A DNA stretch of 16,327 nt from an uncultured Fretibacterium sp. GTDB lineage: Bacteria > Synergistota > Synergistia > Synergistales > Aminobacteriaceae. This document shows positions 8,004-13,863 of this stretch, in pieces. The position numbers and the translations under genes were made by a program. Within the stretch, counting starts at the first letter, position 1. Each line of letters begins with the position of its first letter. Below the pieces are notes generated by a model. That model was not told where the DNA came from. It did no database searches and saw only the letters and a list, made by a program, of their open reading frames with translations. The DNA lies in NCBI RefSeq assembly GCF_938030725.1, contig NZ_CALHIQ010000121.1, positions 1 through 16,327 on the forward strand, written 5' to 3'.

Positions 8004-8532
8004 TTAACTCTCCTTCAGGGCCTCGATCTCGTCCAGGAAAAGATGGGTGAAACACGCGACGAACTTTGGAGCATCCCCTCCCGCAGCATGGCGCGCGCTG
8101 TTTCCTGCCTGCCTAGCAGCTTGCCTTTAGCCTCACCCTCAGCTTTACCTTTGGCTCTCCCTCGGCTACGCCTTTTAGTCTGCCCTCGTCCTCGCCTTTC
8201 ATTCTGCCTTCGGTCCAGCCCTTCTCCCGGGCGATCCTCGTCGCCTTCGCCAGCCGGTCCTCCCGGATCGCCTTGAAATCCAGCTGCGTTGCCAGCTTCC
8301 GCAGTGGATAGTAGCGCTTCTCCGAGGAACTCCAGTACTCCTGCACCACCCCGTCACTTCCTCTGTCCTCTTGCTTGACTAAGGTCCAGCTCAGCATATC
8401 GCGAAGCAGCCGGCCCTGCGCCGGCGTTCCCAGCAGGAAGCGGAAGTACAAGTCGGTGGAGCAGTCGATGTTCTCTGGCAACTCCCCCTGCTCCTGCAGG
8501 TTCAGCATCTCCTGCCGCTCGCGCTTCGTCAT
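8004..8532 (-). pseudogene. Decayed Rpn-family (PD-(D/E)XK) recombination-promoting nuclease/transposase
   Basis: On the minus strand an ATG at 8532 opens MTKRERQEMLNLQEQGELPE, then STDLYFRFLLGTPAQGRLLRDML, which resembles the N-terminus of Rpn/PDDEXK transposase proteins. It then jumps to the family's typical C-terminal part: LDFKAIREDRLAKATRIAREKG, with EGRMKGEDEGRLKG repeats. The catalytic core expected between them (~150-200 aa) is missing, indicating an internal deletion. A frameshift near 8150-8158 ends the frame at 8113. The next frame continues the repeats (KGKAEGEAKGKLLGRQETARAML). A second shift near 8070-8082 restores DAPKFVACFTHLFLDEIEAL and a stop at 8004-8006. Two shifts plus the deletion mean no active nuclease. 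An open frame extends upstream to 8727 but is not protein-like. Confidence 0.75.
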
Positions 8533-8856
8533 GACCGGTACGACCCTCTCCCTCACCGCCTCCACAGGTGACGTATTCGCTGACTTTCTTATAGCAACAA
8601 CGGATCGCAAACCCCAAAATTTGCAAATCACCGAATTAAGCGTAACCCGAGTTGAATCCGCGAACCCTTCATTAATAAAAACTCTGCGTTCAATCACTTT
8701 CTCTGAAGATACGCACTCCGAGCTCAAGCAATGCCTTCCAAAATATGTCCCTCTACGGTCTGATAATACTCTTCAGAGTGATCGCGAAGCCGCCAATTCG
8801 TGAGGGACGTCGATTCGTTTGCCAAGTTCATTCATCAATCAAAGGAGGACCCAACC
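8533..8856. other. AT-richer intergenic region upstream of the JAB-E1 gene
   Basis: No gene is seen in this 324-nt gap. Base composition drops from GC-rich to AT-rich around 8590-8760. A weak candidate promoter for the rightward operon is TG-A-TAATAC (8761-8769), with no good -35. It overlaps a short palindrome ACTCT-TC-AGAGT (8768-8779). CTCTGAAG at 8701-8708 is an inverted copy of CTTCAGAG at 8771-8778; these could be operator half-sites, but the evidence is thin. Confidence 0.35.
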
Positions 8857-10311
8857 ATGGAGTACAAAAACGAGAACGGTCGGAACGCTTTGCTGAGAAG
8901 AGGGATTGAGGGGGTGATCAAGTTCCCCGTGGGAATGCTGAGCCACCTGAGATCGAGCCTCTTGCAGGACCTGAGCCGGGAACAGTTCGCCCTGCTCCTG
9001 GCCAGGAGAGAGCCCGATGGAGGCGCAGCGCTCTGCTGTGTGACGGATATGCGCCTCTTTGGGGCCGCAGACCTGGAGGGACAGGGCGCCGCTTCCCTGC
9101 ACATCCGAAAAGATCGGGTTCTGGACGTCCTGATGGAGGTGCAAAACCGTGTGGACGTTGATATGATCCTGGATGTACACACGCATCCCTTCAGTGAAAC
9201 GGCCGCGATTTTCTCATCGATTGACGACCAGGACGAACGCGAATTTTCCGCCTACCTCGCTGAGGAGTTCCCCGGCGTCGGCTACGGGAGCATTGTTTTA
9301 TCCCAAAAGGAGTATGACGCCAGAATATGGATTTACAACGAGGGAAAAATCTGCCCCATTGCCGCTGAGATCACCTGCCCGATCGCGGCTGAGCGGGTCC
9401 GCCGAACGCGATACAGGCCCTGCATGGAGGACGTGGACCCTTTCGCCGACAAAGAGGGGCAGTTCAGCCGCGGCGTGCTGGCCCTGGGATTGGATGCGAT
9501 GCGTCGGATTACGGACAGCCAGAGCATCGCAGTTGTCGGCGTCGGCGGACTGGGATCCATCATCGCTGAGAACCTTCTGCACCTCGGATTTAACCGGCTG
9601 CACCTCGTTGATGCGGACAGGCTTTCCGTGTCCAACATGAACCGCATCGTCGGGGCCTCTTACAAAGACGCTCTGGAGGAGCGGCCAAAAGCGGAGTGTC
9701 TCAAGGAGCACCTGGAGCGGATCAATCCGGAAGCGGAGGTCACGGCCCACGTCCAGAACGTGACGGACGGGTCGCCGGAGATGGCCGCACTCCTTGCCCT
9801 CTCCGACTGGGTTGTCGTCGCCACCGACAACCATTCGAGCCGTTTTGCGGTTCAGGACGCCTGCCTGCGCTTTTTCACTCCCTTCATATCAGCCGGCGTA
9901 AACATCTCGGTCAACCCGGAAAAAGGCACAGTTGAAGACGTTAGCGGCGAGGTGATTACAGTACGCCCCGGGGACAACCTCTGCCTGAGCTGTCTTGGCC
10001 GATTGGACCCCATACGGATCGCGGCCGAAAGCCACCCTGACGCCGCCATAAGGGAGGGGTTGGTGCGCAAGGGATATGTTACGGGATTGGATGTCAAGGA
10101 GCCCGCCGTCAAGACTCTCAACGCTATCGTCGCCTGCATCGCCTCGGATGTCTTGGTCAATCACTACACGGATCGCCAGAAGCATGAGCCCATATGGGTG
10201 TACGAGGACAATGCCGCAAAGGCAATTTACCCCGATCGCGACAGCGTGGCCTTTCGAGCGAAGAATTGTTTCTGCCACGGAGTCCAGTTCGCGTCGGATG
10301 CGGTCGGGTAG
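8857..10311 (+). CDS. JAB/MPN (JAMM) protease fused to ThiF-type E1 enzyme
   Basis: This 484-aa protein joins two ubiquitin-system activities. Residues about 20-165 form a JAB/MPN metalloprotease: a candidate catalytic Glu42 (SREQFALLL) and the JAMM motif H108-T-H110-P with S120 and D123 (VHTHPFSETAAIFSSIDD), which would cleave isopeptides or process precursor C-termini. Residues about 205-475 are an E1/ThiF adenylyltransferase. It has an ATP-binding G-V-G-G-L-G-S (228-234), VDADRLSVSNMNR (251-263), and zinc-type cysteines C376/C379 with C471/C473. The start at 8857 has AAAGGAGGA 7 nt upstream; in-frame codons from 8800 lack an RBS. Such JAB-E1 fusions are known from predicted bacterial Ub-like conjugation operons together with an E2, and an E2-fold gene lies downstream here. 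The substrate modifier is not evident. Confidence 0.9.
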   Translation: MEYKNENGRNALLRRGIEGVIKFPVGMLSHLRSSLLQDLSREQFALLLARREPDGGAALCCVTDMRLFGAADLEGQGAASLHIRKDRVLDVLMEVQNRVDVDMILDVHTHPFSETAAIFSSIDDQDEREFSAYLAEEFPGVGYGSIVLSQKEYDARIWIYNEGKICPIAAEITCPIAAERVRRTRYRPCMEDVDPFADKEGQFSRGVLALGLDAMRRITDSQSIAVVGVGGLGSIIAENLLHLGFNRLHLVDADRLSVSNMNRIVGASYKDALEERPKAECLKEHLERINPEAEVTAHVQNVTDGSPEMAALLALSDWVVVATDNHSSRFAVQDACLRFFTPFISAGVNISVNPEKGTVEDVSGEVITVRPGDNLCLSCLGRLDPIRIAAESHPDAAIREGLVRKGYVTGLDVKEPAVKTLNAIVACIASDVLVNHYTDRQKHEPIWVYEDNAAKAIYPDRDSVAFRAKNCFCHGVQFASDAVG

Positions 10312-10363
10312 CCTGTCGGGGCACAGCTTTTGTTGAAGTTCGGAGCCAGTTCCATAAAAACCC

Positions 10364-10548
10364 GATTTATGTCCGCGTAGTCCTGTATTTTAGAAACAGG
10401 CAGGCACGAGTAAAGAGCAAAGCAACCAGCCGTTGCTGAAAAATGAGAACATCATGATTTATGTCCCAACCGTCCTGTATCTTAAGAAACAGATAGGCGC
10501 GGAGAGAGGCTGAAGCAATCATTAATTTGCTGCAAGGAGGAGAACGCC
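10364..10548 (+). repeat. Tandem ~92-bp leader duplication with a covarying hairpin
   Basis: Unit 1 (10364-10455) and unit 2 (10456-10548) both start GATTTATGTCC and have GTCCTGTAT 16 nt later. Each then forms a hairpin: CTGT-A-TTT-TA-GAA-A-ACAG in unit 1 and CTGT-A-TCT-TA-AGA-A-ACAG in unit 2. The two internal changes preserve pairing (T-A to C-G, T.G to T-A). Both units end with GCTG, an A/G-rich stretch, GAGAAC and ATG. In unit 1 the Shine-Dalgarno has decayed; in unit 2 it is an intact AAGGAGG serving the 50-aa sORF. The 52 nt between the JAB-E1 stop and unit 1 hold nothing I recognise. Confidence 0.65.
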
Positions 10549-10701
10549 ATGGGAGGCTTTTTAGACTTTCTTAGCACGGTGCTGACCAATCTGTTTGGCG
10601 ATAACAATCAAGACGACGATCTGTTCGAAATGCATGAGGTACAGGACGAGGCTTGCGATTATGAGCCTGACGTGCCCGATGCGTACCGTTACCGCCATTG
10701 A
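10549..10701 (+). CDS. Small acidic protein (50 aa), unknown function
   Basis: The ORF starts at ATG 10549, 8 nt after AAGGAGG (10534-10540), and ends at TGA 10699-10701. The product begins MGGFLDFLSTVLTNLFGDNN, an amphipathic or weakly hydrophobic helix. It continues as a strongly acidic tail (QDDDLFEMHEVQDEACDYEPDV) ending AYRYRH. No family is recognised. The strong RBS and the position between the JAB-E1 and E2 genes argue that it is real. It has no beta-grasp pattern or C-terminal Gly-Gly, so it is unlikely to be a standard ubiquitin-like modifier. It could be a substrate, regulator or small membrane-interacting peptide. Confidence 0.6.
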   Translation: MGGFLDFLSTVLTNLFGDNNQDDDLFEMHEVQDEACDYEPDVPDAYRYRH

Positions 10702-10720
10702 CATCCCCATGCCAGAAGCG

Positions 10721-10790
10721 CAAAGGCTGAACCGGAAAAAAGGCAGACAACCCAAAGGAGGAAAAATCATGGCAAAGCTGAACAGCGGCA
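10721..10790 (+). repeat. Leader direct repeat, copy 1 (upstream of 62-aa sORF)
   Basis: A 70-bp block covers 48 nt of leader, the AAAGGAGG ribosome binding site, the start codon and the first codons (MAKLN). It matches copy 2 at 10988-11057 with only three mismatches and no gaps, offset by exactly 267 nt. Confidence 0.9.
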
Positions 10791-10957
10791 TAAAGGGACT
10801 GGACTGCATCCCAAGGCTACCCGACCCCTGGAAGATGCCGATACCAAAACCCTGGGACGAAACCGATGACGACGTTTTAAAGGATTTCGCACTCCTAGGA
10901 GCAATAGGAGCGATAGGTGCGTTGGTGAAGGTGCTAAAGGACGGTTGGGATTGGTGA
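10769..10957 (+). CDS. Small protein with Gly-zipper-like hydrophobic C-terminus (62 aa)
   Basis: ATG 10769 lies 7 nt after AAAGGAGG and the ORF ends at TGA 10955-10957. The product opens MAKLNSGIKGLDCIPRLPDP, has a proline/tryptophan-rich middle (WKMPIPKPWDETDDD), then a hydrophobic segment with repeated GAIGAIGA spacing (FALLGAIGAIGALVKVL), and ends KDGWDW. The first five residues are identical to those of the downstream E2 protein because the leader is duplicated; similarity stops after about residue 7. The C-terminal helix could insert in membranes or pack as a glycine zipper. A Gly three residues from the end would be a conceivable JAB processing point, but this is speculation. No known family. 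Confidence 0.65.
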   Translation: MAKLNSGIKGLDCIPRLPDPWKMPIPKPWDETDDDVLKDFALLGAIGAIGALVKVLKDGWDW

Positions 10958-10987
10958 CCCACCTCTAGCGTTCAGGGCGGTTTCACA

Positions 10988-11057
10988 CAAAGGCTGAACC
11001 GGGAAAAAGGCAGATAACCCAAAGGAGGAAAAATCATGGCAAAGCTGAACAACGGCA
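10988..11057 (+). repeat. Leader direct repeat, copy 2 (upstream of E2 gene)
   Basis: Second copy of the 70-bp block, including the RBS, start codon and MAKLN codons of the E2 gene. Differences from copy 1 are one base each near 11003 and 11015, plus one within codon 6 (Ser to Asn). Confidence 0.9.
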
Positions 11058-11680
11058 AGTTGATCGACGGAAGGTACCACAGCGGCGAGGAGATCATCAT
11101 CGCCATCCCTAAGGGGCGAAGGCCGGTTTACATCCAGGGCAAGGTCGTCAAGAACCTGGACCCGCGTAAGAACTACAGCCCTGAGGACCTGGAGCGCATC
11201 CGGGTCATGCCGGACCGCTCCAAGGGAGGGTTCTTTCGGACGCGCAGCGACTTTTCCAAAAGAGTCATCCGAGAACAGATCTTTGCCGTGTCGAAGCACC
11301 TTTTCAAAGAAAACACCGACATCGACTTCGACGATAAGCGCTGCGACTGGATGACGATCACCCGTTACGTGCTTCCCAACGGCTGGACGCCCTCCGTCAG
11401 CCCCCTGATGATCCTCTTCCCAACGGAATACCCCAGCACCCCTCCCATCGGCTTTTACCTGCCCGACTGGGTACAATCCCCTCACGGACACCTCTACGAC
11501 GCGGTCTATCACAACGCCGACGGCGCGCCGTTGAAAAAAGGGTGGAAATGGTACTGCGCTTACGTCAACCCGGGAAGCTGGCAGCCCGCCTACGGACGCT
11601 ACGTCGAAGACTGGAAAAGGGGGGACAACCTCTTCGACTACATCACCCTGGTGGGCGAAGTCCTGGCGTCCGGAGGATAA
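11036..11680 (+). CDS. E2/UBC-fold ubiquitin-conjugating-like protein
   Basis: E2 enzymes accept an activated modifier from E1 on a cysteine. This 214-aa protein carries an E2-like core at about residues 100-210. LPNGWTP and LMILFPTEYPSTPPIGFYLP match the E2 strand region with its YP..PP motif. H150/H152 precede WKWYCAYVNPGSWQP, where Cys174 is followed by a Trp eight residues later, the same Cys-to-Trp spacing as in eukaryotic E2s. The family is that of bacterial E2-like proteins found with JAB-E1 fusions, as here. The N-terminal ~75 residues are a separate region, possibly a small beta-rich domain ending in RSKGG; the protein itself also ends ASGG. ATG 11036 has AAAGGAGG 7 nt upstream. No RING or other E3 is seen. 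Confidence 0.82.
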   Translation: MAKLNNGKLIDGRYHSGEEIIIAIPKGRRPVYIQGKVVKNLDPRKNYSPEDLERIRVMPDRSKGGFFRTRSDFSKRVIREQIFAVSKHLFKENTDIDFDDKRCDWMTITRYVLPNGWTPSVSPLMILFPTEYPSTPPIGFYLPDWVQSPHGHLYDAVYHNADGAPLKKGWKWYCAYVNPGSWQPAYGRYVEDWKRGDNLFDYITLVGEVLASGG

Positions 11681-11689
11681 CCGCTCCGG

Positions 11690-11704
11690 CCTTCTCCCGG
11701 AAGG
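11690..11704 (+). terminator. Weak hairpin after the E2 gene
   Basis: CCTTC (11690-11694) pairs with GAAGG (11700-11704) around TCCCG, ten bases after the E2 stop. No T-run follows, so it is only a possible transcript end between the Ub-like operon and the NYN-cas2-RT-cas1 operon. Confidence 0.3.
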
Positions 11705-11735
11705 GGCTCATGAAGGTATCAATGTAAGGAAGGGC

Positions 11736-11771
11736 GCTGCACAGTGTACAGCACGGCGCGGGTTCGCCCGC
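11736..11771 (+). promoter_or_regulatory. Quasi-palindrome and hairpin upstream of the NYN-cas operon
   Basis: GCTGCACAGTGTACAGC (11736-11752) is an inverted repeat with one mismatched pair around a central G, the size of a dimeric repressor operator. Next to it, GCGGG (11758-11762) pairs with CCCGC (11667+100 to 11771, i.e. 11767-11771) around TTCG. They lie 30-65 nt before the NYN start. No convincing -10/-35 pair is visible. Confidence 0.4.
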
Positions 11772-11800
11772 CAATCGTCAACTTTGAGGAGGTTTCTGTC

Positions 11801-12514
11801 ATGAGAAGGACCGTTGTTTTTGTGGATCATGCTAACTTGAACGCCTGCGTGCGGAACAGAGGCCTGGAGGTGGACTACTACGACCTCAAGGACTACCTTG
11901 CGCAGGAGCAGGAGGGACGAATGCCCCTCGAGGCCTTCTGCTACGTGGCCATCGACCCCAGGAACGAGCACAGGCTGGACAGGGAGGTCCTGCGGATGCA
12001 GGAGGACGGCTGGATGGTTAAGTCCAAGCTGGGCGCGCCCCGGCCCGACGGAGGATTCAAGTGCAACGTGGACGTGGAGATGGCGATCGACATCATCGCG
12101 TTTGCCTACGATGCGAAGCCGGACATCGTCGTGATCGTGTCGGGGGACCAGGACTTCGCCGCCGTGGTGCGCAAACTGAGAGAGCGCGGAGTCCGCGTGG
12201 AGGTGGCGGCCTTCCCGGAGAACGTTTCCCACGTCCTGCTGAACGAGGCTTCCGGGTTCATAAACCTGGAGAAGTACTTCGAAGAGGCGGGCCGTCCCCA
12301 TGAATTCGACGACGAAAGCGAGACAGGAGGTGATCATAAGGCGGACGAGTCCGAGCCGTTCTTCCAAAAGTTCCGAAAGTTCCTTAAAAAGGATGACAAG
12401 GAGAGCGACGGCAGCGAGGACGACGCATTGGACGACGGTGCGTGCGATGAGGACACGGACGACCTTCGGGAGAAGTGCGCCCGGGACATTCCCGGAAGCA
12501 TGGACTACTTTTAA
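11801..12514 (+). CDS. NYN-domain (PIN-like) putative RNase with acidic tail
   Basis: NYN domains (LabA/DUF88 type) are PIN-like metal-dependent RNases. This 237-aa protein has the acidic residues in order: VVFVDHANLN (D9, N12), FKCNVDVEMAIDI (D91, D97) and VIVSGDQDFAAVVRKLRERG (D116, D118), followed by the typical strand VRVEVAAFP. The domain ends near residue 162. The remaining ~75 residues form a low-complexity, highly charged tail (FRKFLKKDDKESDGSEDDALDDG) that could mimic nucleic acid or mediate binding. ATG 11801 has GAGGAGG 8 nt upstream; an in-frame GTG at 11744 lacks an RBS. It heads a run with cas2, RT and cas1 (28 nt to cas2), suggesting a role in handling RNA for adaptation; that role is inference. 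Confidence 0.82.
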   Translation: MRRTVVFVDHANLNACVRNRGLEVDYYDLKDYLAQEQEGRMPLEAFCYVAIDPRNEHRLDREVLRMQEDGWMVKSKLGAPRPDGGFKCNVDVEMAIDIIAFAYDAKPDIVVIVSGDQDFAAVVRKLRERGVRVEVAAFPENVSHVLLNEASGFINLEKYFEEAGRPHEFDDESETGGDHKADESEPFFQKFRKFLKKDDKESDGSEDDALDDGACDEDTDDLREKCARDIPGSMDYF

Positions 12515-12542
12515 CGCCGTGAATCAGGGGGGGTGAGGGACC

Positions 12543-12827
12543 ATGCCTGGAATACTCCACGTCCTCGCATACGACATCGCCAACGACAGGCGCCGAAGGC
12601 AGATCGTCAAACGCATGGAGGGGATTGGCCGCCGCGTGCAGGAGAGCGTCTTCGAAACGTTCATGACCTCCGGACAGATACGGAGGGCGGTCCTCGAGCT
12701 TCAGACGCAACTCATGCTTACGGCGGGTGACTCCCTGAGGGTGTACAGGGTGTGTTCCTCCTGCGCCGCACACAGACTCCAGATCGGCGGAGTCAGGGTG
12801 GAATGGGACGGGGACATCGTTTTGTAG
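12543..12827 (+). CDS. cas2: CRISPR-associated protein Cas2
   Basis: Cas2 is the small dimeric ferredoxin-fold subunit that bridges Cas1 dimers in the spacer-integration complex. The 94-aa product has the hallmarks: first strand ILHVLAYDIANDRRRR with Asp11 at its end, then IVKRMEGIGRRVQESVFE, matching the family's G-x-RVQxSVFE signature, and a late strand LRVYRVCSSCAAHRLQI. Length is usual for the family. ATG 12543 is preceded by a G-rich GGGGGGGTGAGGG Shine-Dalgarno-like run. It is 16 nt upstream of the RT gene. Confidence 0.93.
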   Translation: MPGILHVLAYDIANDRRRRQIVKRMEGIGRRVQESVFETFMTSGQIRRAVLELQTQLMLTAGDSLRVYRVCSSCAAHRLQIGGVRVEWDGDIVL

Positions 12828-12843
12828 GGACGGGGGCGGAGCC

Positions 12844-13863
12844 ATGCCAAGCAATTGCACGACGTGCCGTTTTTCGATCGACGAACTGTACGCCGCGTGG
12901 GTCCACGTGGAGCGGAAGAAAGGCGGACCCGGCGTGGACGGAGAAACGCTCGAAACCTTTCGGAACCGCCTTGGCCGCAACCTCGCCGCACTGAAAGATC
13001 TCTTAAAGCGGGAGGAGTACCTGCCCATGCCTCTGCGGAGGGCGCGGATTCCGAAGGAGGACGGAAACTACAGGGAATTGGGGATCCCTACGGTGCGGGA
13101 CAGGGTGGTATTTCAGGCCGTCAACGCCAGACTTCAGGCGCTGTTGGACCCCATCTTCTCGCCGCTCAGCTTTGCCTATCGCCGCGGCAAGGGAGTTAAC
13201 GACGCGATCCATAAGGTCAAGAACTTTCTCGCGGAGGGGCGAAGCTGGTACGTCAAGGGGGACATTCGAGGCTGTTTTGACAACCTGGACTGGAATCTGC
13301 TCTCCGCGATGCTTCGGTCCACGGTCGCCGATCCGGGTCTGCGCAAGCTCCTGAACCGCGCCATCCGAGTTCCGGTGGCGTATCGGGGTAACCTCTACGA
13401 GCGCTCGCGGGGCATCCCGCAAGGGTCGCCCGTGTCGCCCACCCTCTGCAATCTCTACCTCCATCAGTTCGACCTGCGGATGTCAGACTTGGGGTATCAG
13501 GCGGTGCGCTACGGGGACGACTGGTTGGCCCTGGTCCATGACGAACAGGAGGCGACCCGCGGCTTTTACTCGGCCGCAGACGTCCTCTCGGACCTCAGGA
13601 TCGAAATCGCTGAGGGCAAGAGCGGCATCGGAGACCTGTCGAAGGAAACGATCGTCTTTCTGGGCTACGGGATCGGGGCCGAGGAAGTTTCTCCCTCCGC
13701 CGGAGCTTGGCGTTCCCTCAAAAAGGCGATCAATCGCCTGGGCAAGGCCAGGAGTTCGGACGAGTTCACCGCGGCAAGAGCCCGTTTGCTCCACCTCGAA
13801 GCTCAGTACGGGCAATCCGGCCCGATCGGCGAGAGGAACGAGGGAAGGAGCAGCAAAAAATGA
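12844..13863 (+). CDS. CRISPR-associated reverse transcriptase (group II intron type)
   Basis: This 339-aa stand-alone RT would copy RNA into DNA so that Cas1-Cas2 can acquire spacers from RNA. Visible motifs: RT0-like KGGPGVDGETLETF (26-39), IPKEDGNYRELGIPTVRDRVV (69-89), motif A YVKGDIRGCFDNLDW (D140, D146), motif B RGIPQGSPVSPTLCNLYL (189-206), YGDD (223-226) and FLGYG (272-276). This is the group II-intron-like lineage that also gives RT-Cas1 fusions. It lacks maturase X and HNH domains, and the Cas1 domain is encoded separately. Its stop overlaps the cas1 start (ATGA), so the two are translationally coupled. An unusual N-terminal CTTC sequence precedes the RT fold. Whether the partner type is III, as is common for RT-CRISPR, cannot be told here. 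Confidence 0.92.
   Translation: MPSNCTTCRFSIDELYAAWVHVERKKGGPGVDGETLETFRNRLGRNLAALKDLLKREEYLPMPLRRARIPKEDGNYRELGIPTVRDRVVFQAVNARLQALLDPIFSPLSFAYRRGKGVNDAIHKVKNFLAEGRSWYVKGDIRGCFDNLDWNLLSAMLRSTVADPGLRKLLNRAIRVPVAYRGNLYERSRGIPQGSPVSPTLCNLYLHQFDLRMSDLGYQAVRYGDDWLALVHDEQEATRGFYSAADVLSDLRIEIAEGKSGIGDLSKETIVFLGYGIGAEEVSPSAGAWRSLKKAINRLGKARSSDEFTAARARLLHLEAQYGQSGPIGERNEGRSSKK

Noticed and set aside
8533..8727. Upstream extension of the Rpn pseudogene frame to 8727
   Set aside because: The added residues are not like the Rpn N-terminus, and the region is AT-rich intergenic sequence.
10364..10548. Tandem units as a two-repeat CRISPR array
   Set aside because: Conservation runs over most of the 92-bp unit, including the RBS/ATG region, rather than being limited to a repeat with unrelated spacers. 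The units are diverged, unlike CRISPR repeats.
8857..11680. Type II CBASS operon
   Set aside because: There is no CD-NTase and no typical effector gene. E1 is fused to JAB rather than to E2, and E2 is separate.
11744..11800. Earlier GTG start for the NYN protein
   Set aside because: It has no ribosome binding site and overlaps the palindrome/hairpin. ATG 11801 has GAGGAGG at good spacing, and the NYN domain starts right after it.
12844..13863. RT as part of a group II intron, retron or diversity-generating element
   Set aside because: There is no maturase X or HNH domain, no recognisable intron domain V, no msr/msd-like inverted repeats and no template/variable repeat pair. The ATGA overlap with cas1 and the adjacent cas2 fit a CRISPR-associated RT.
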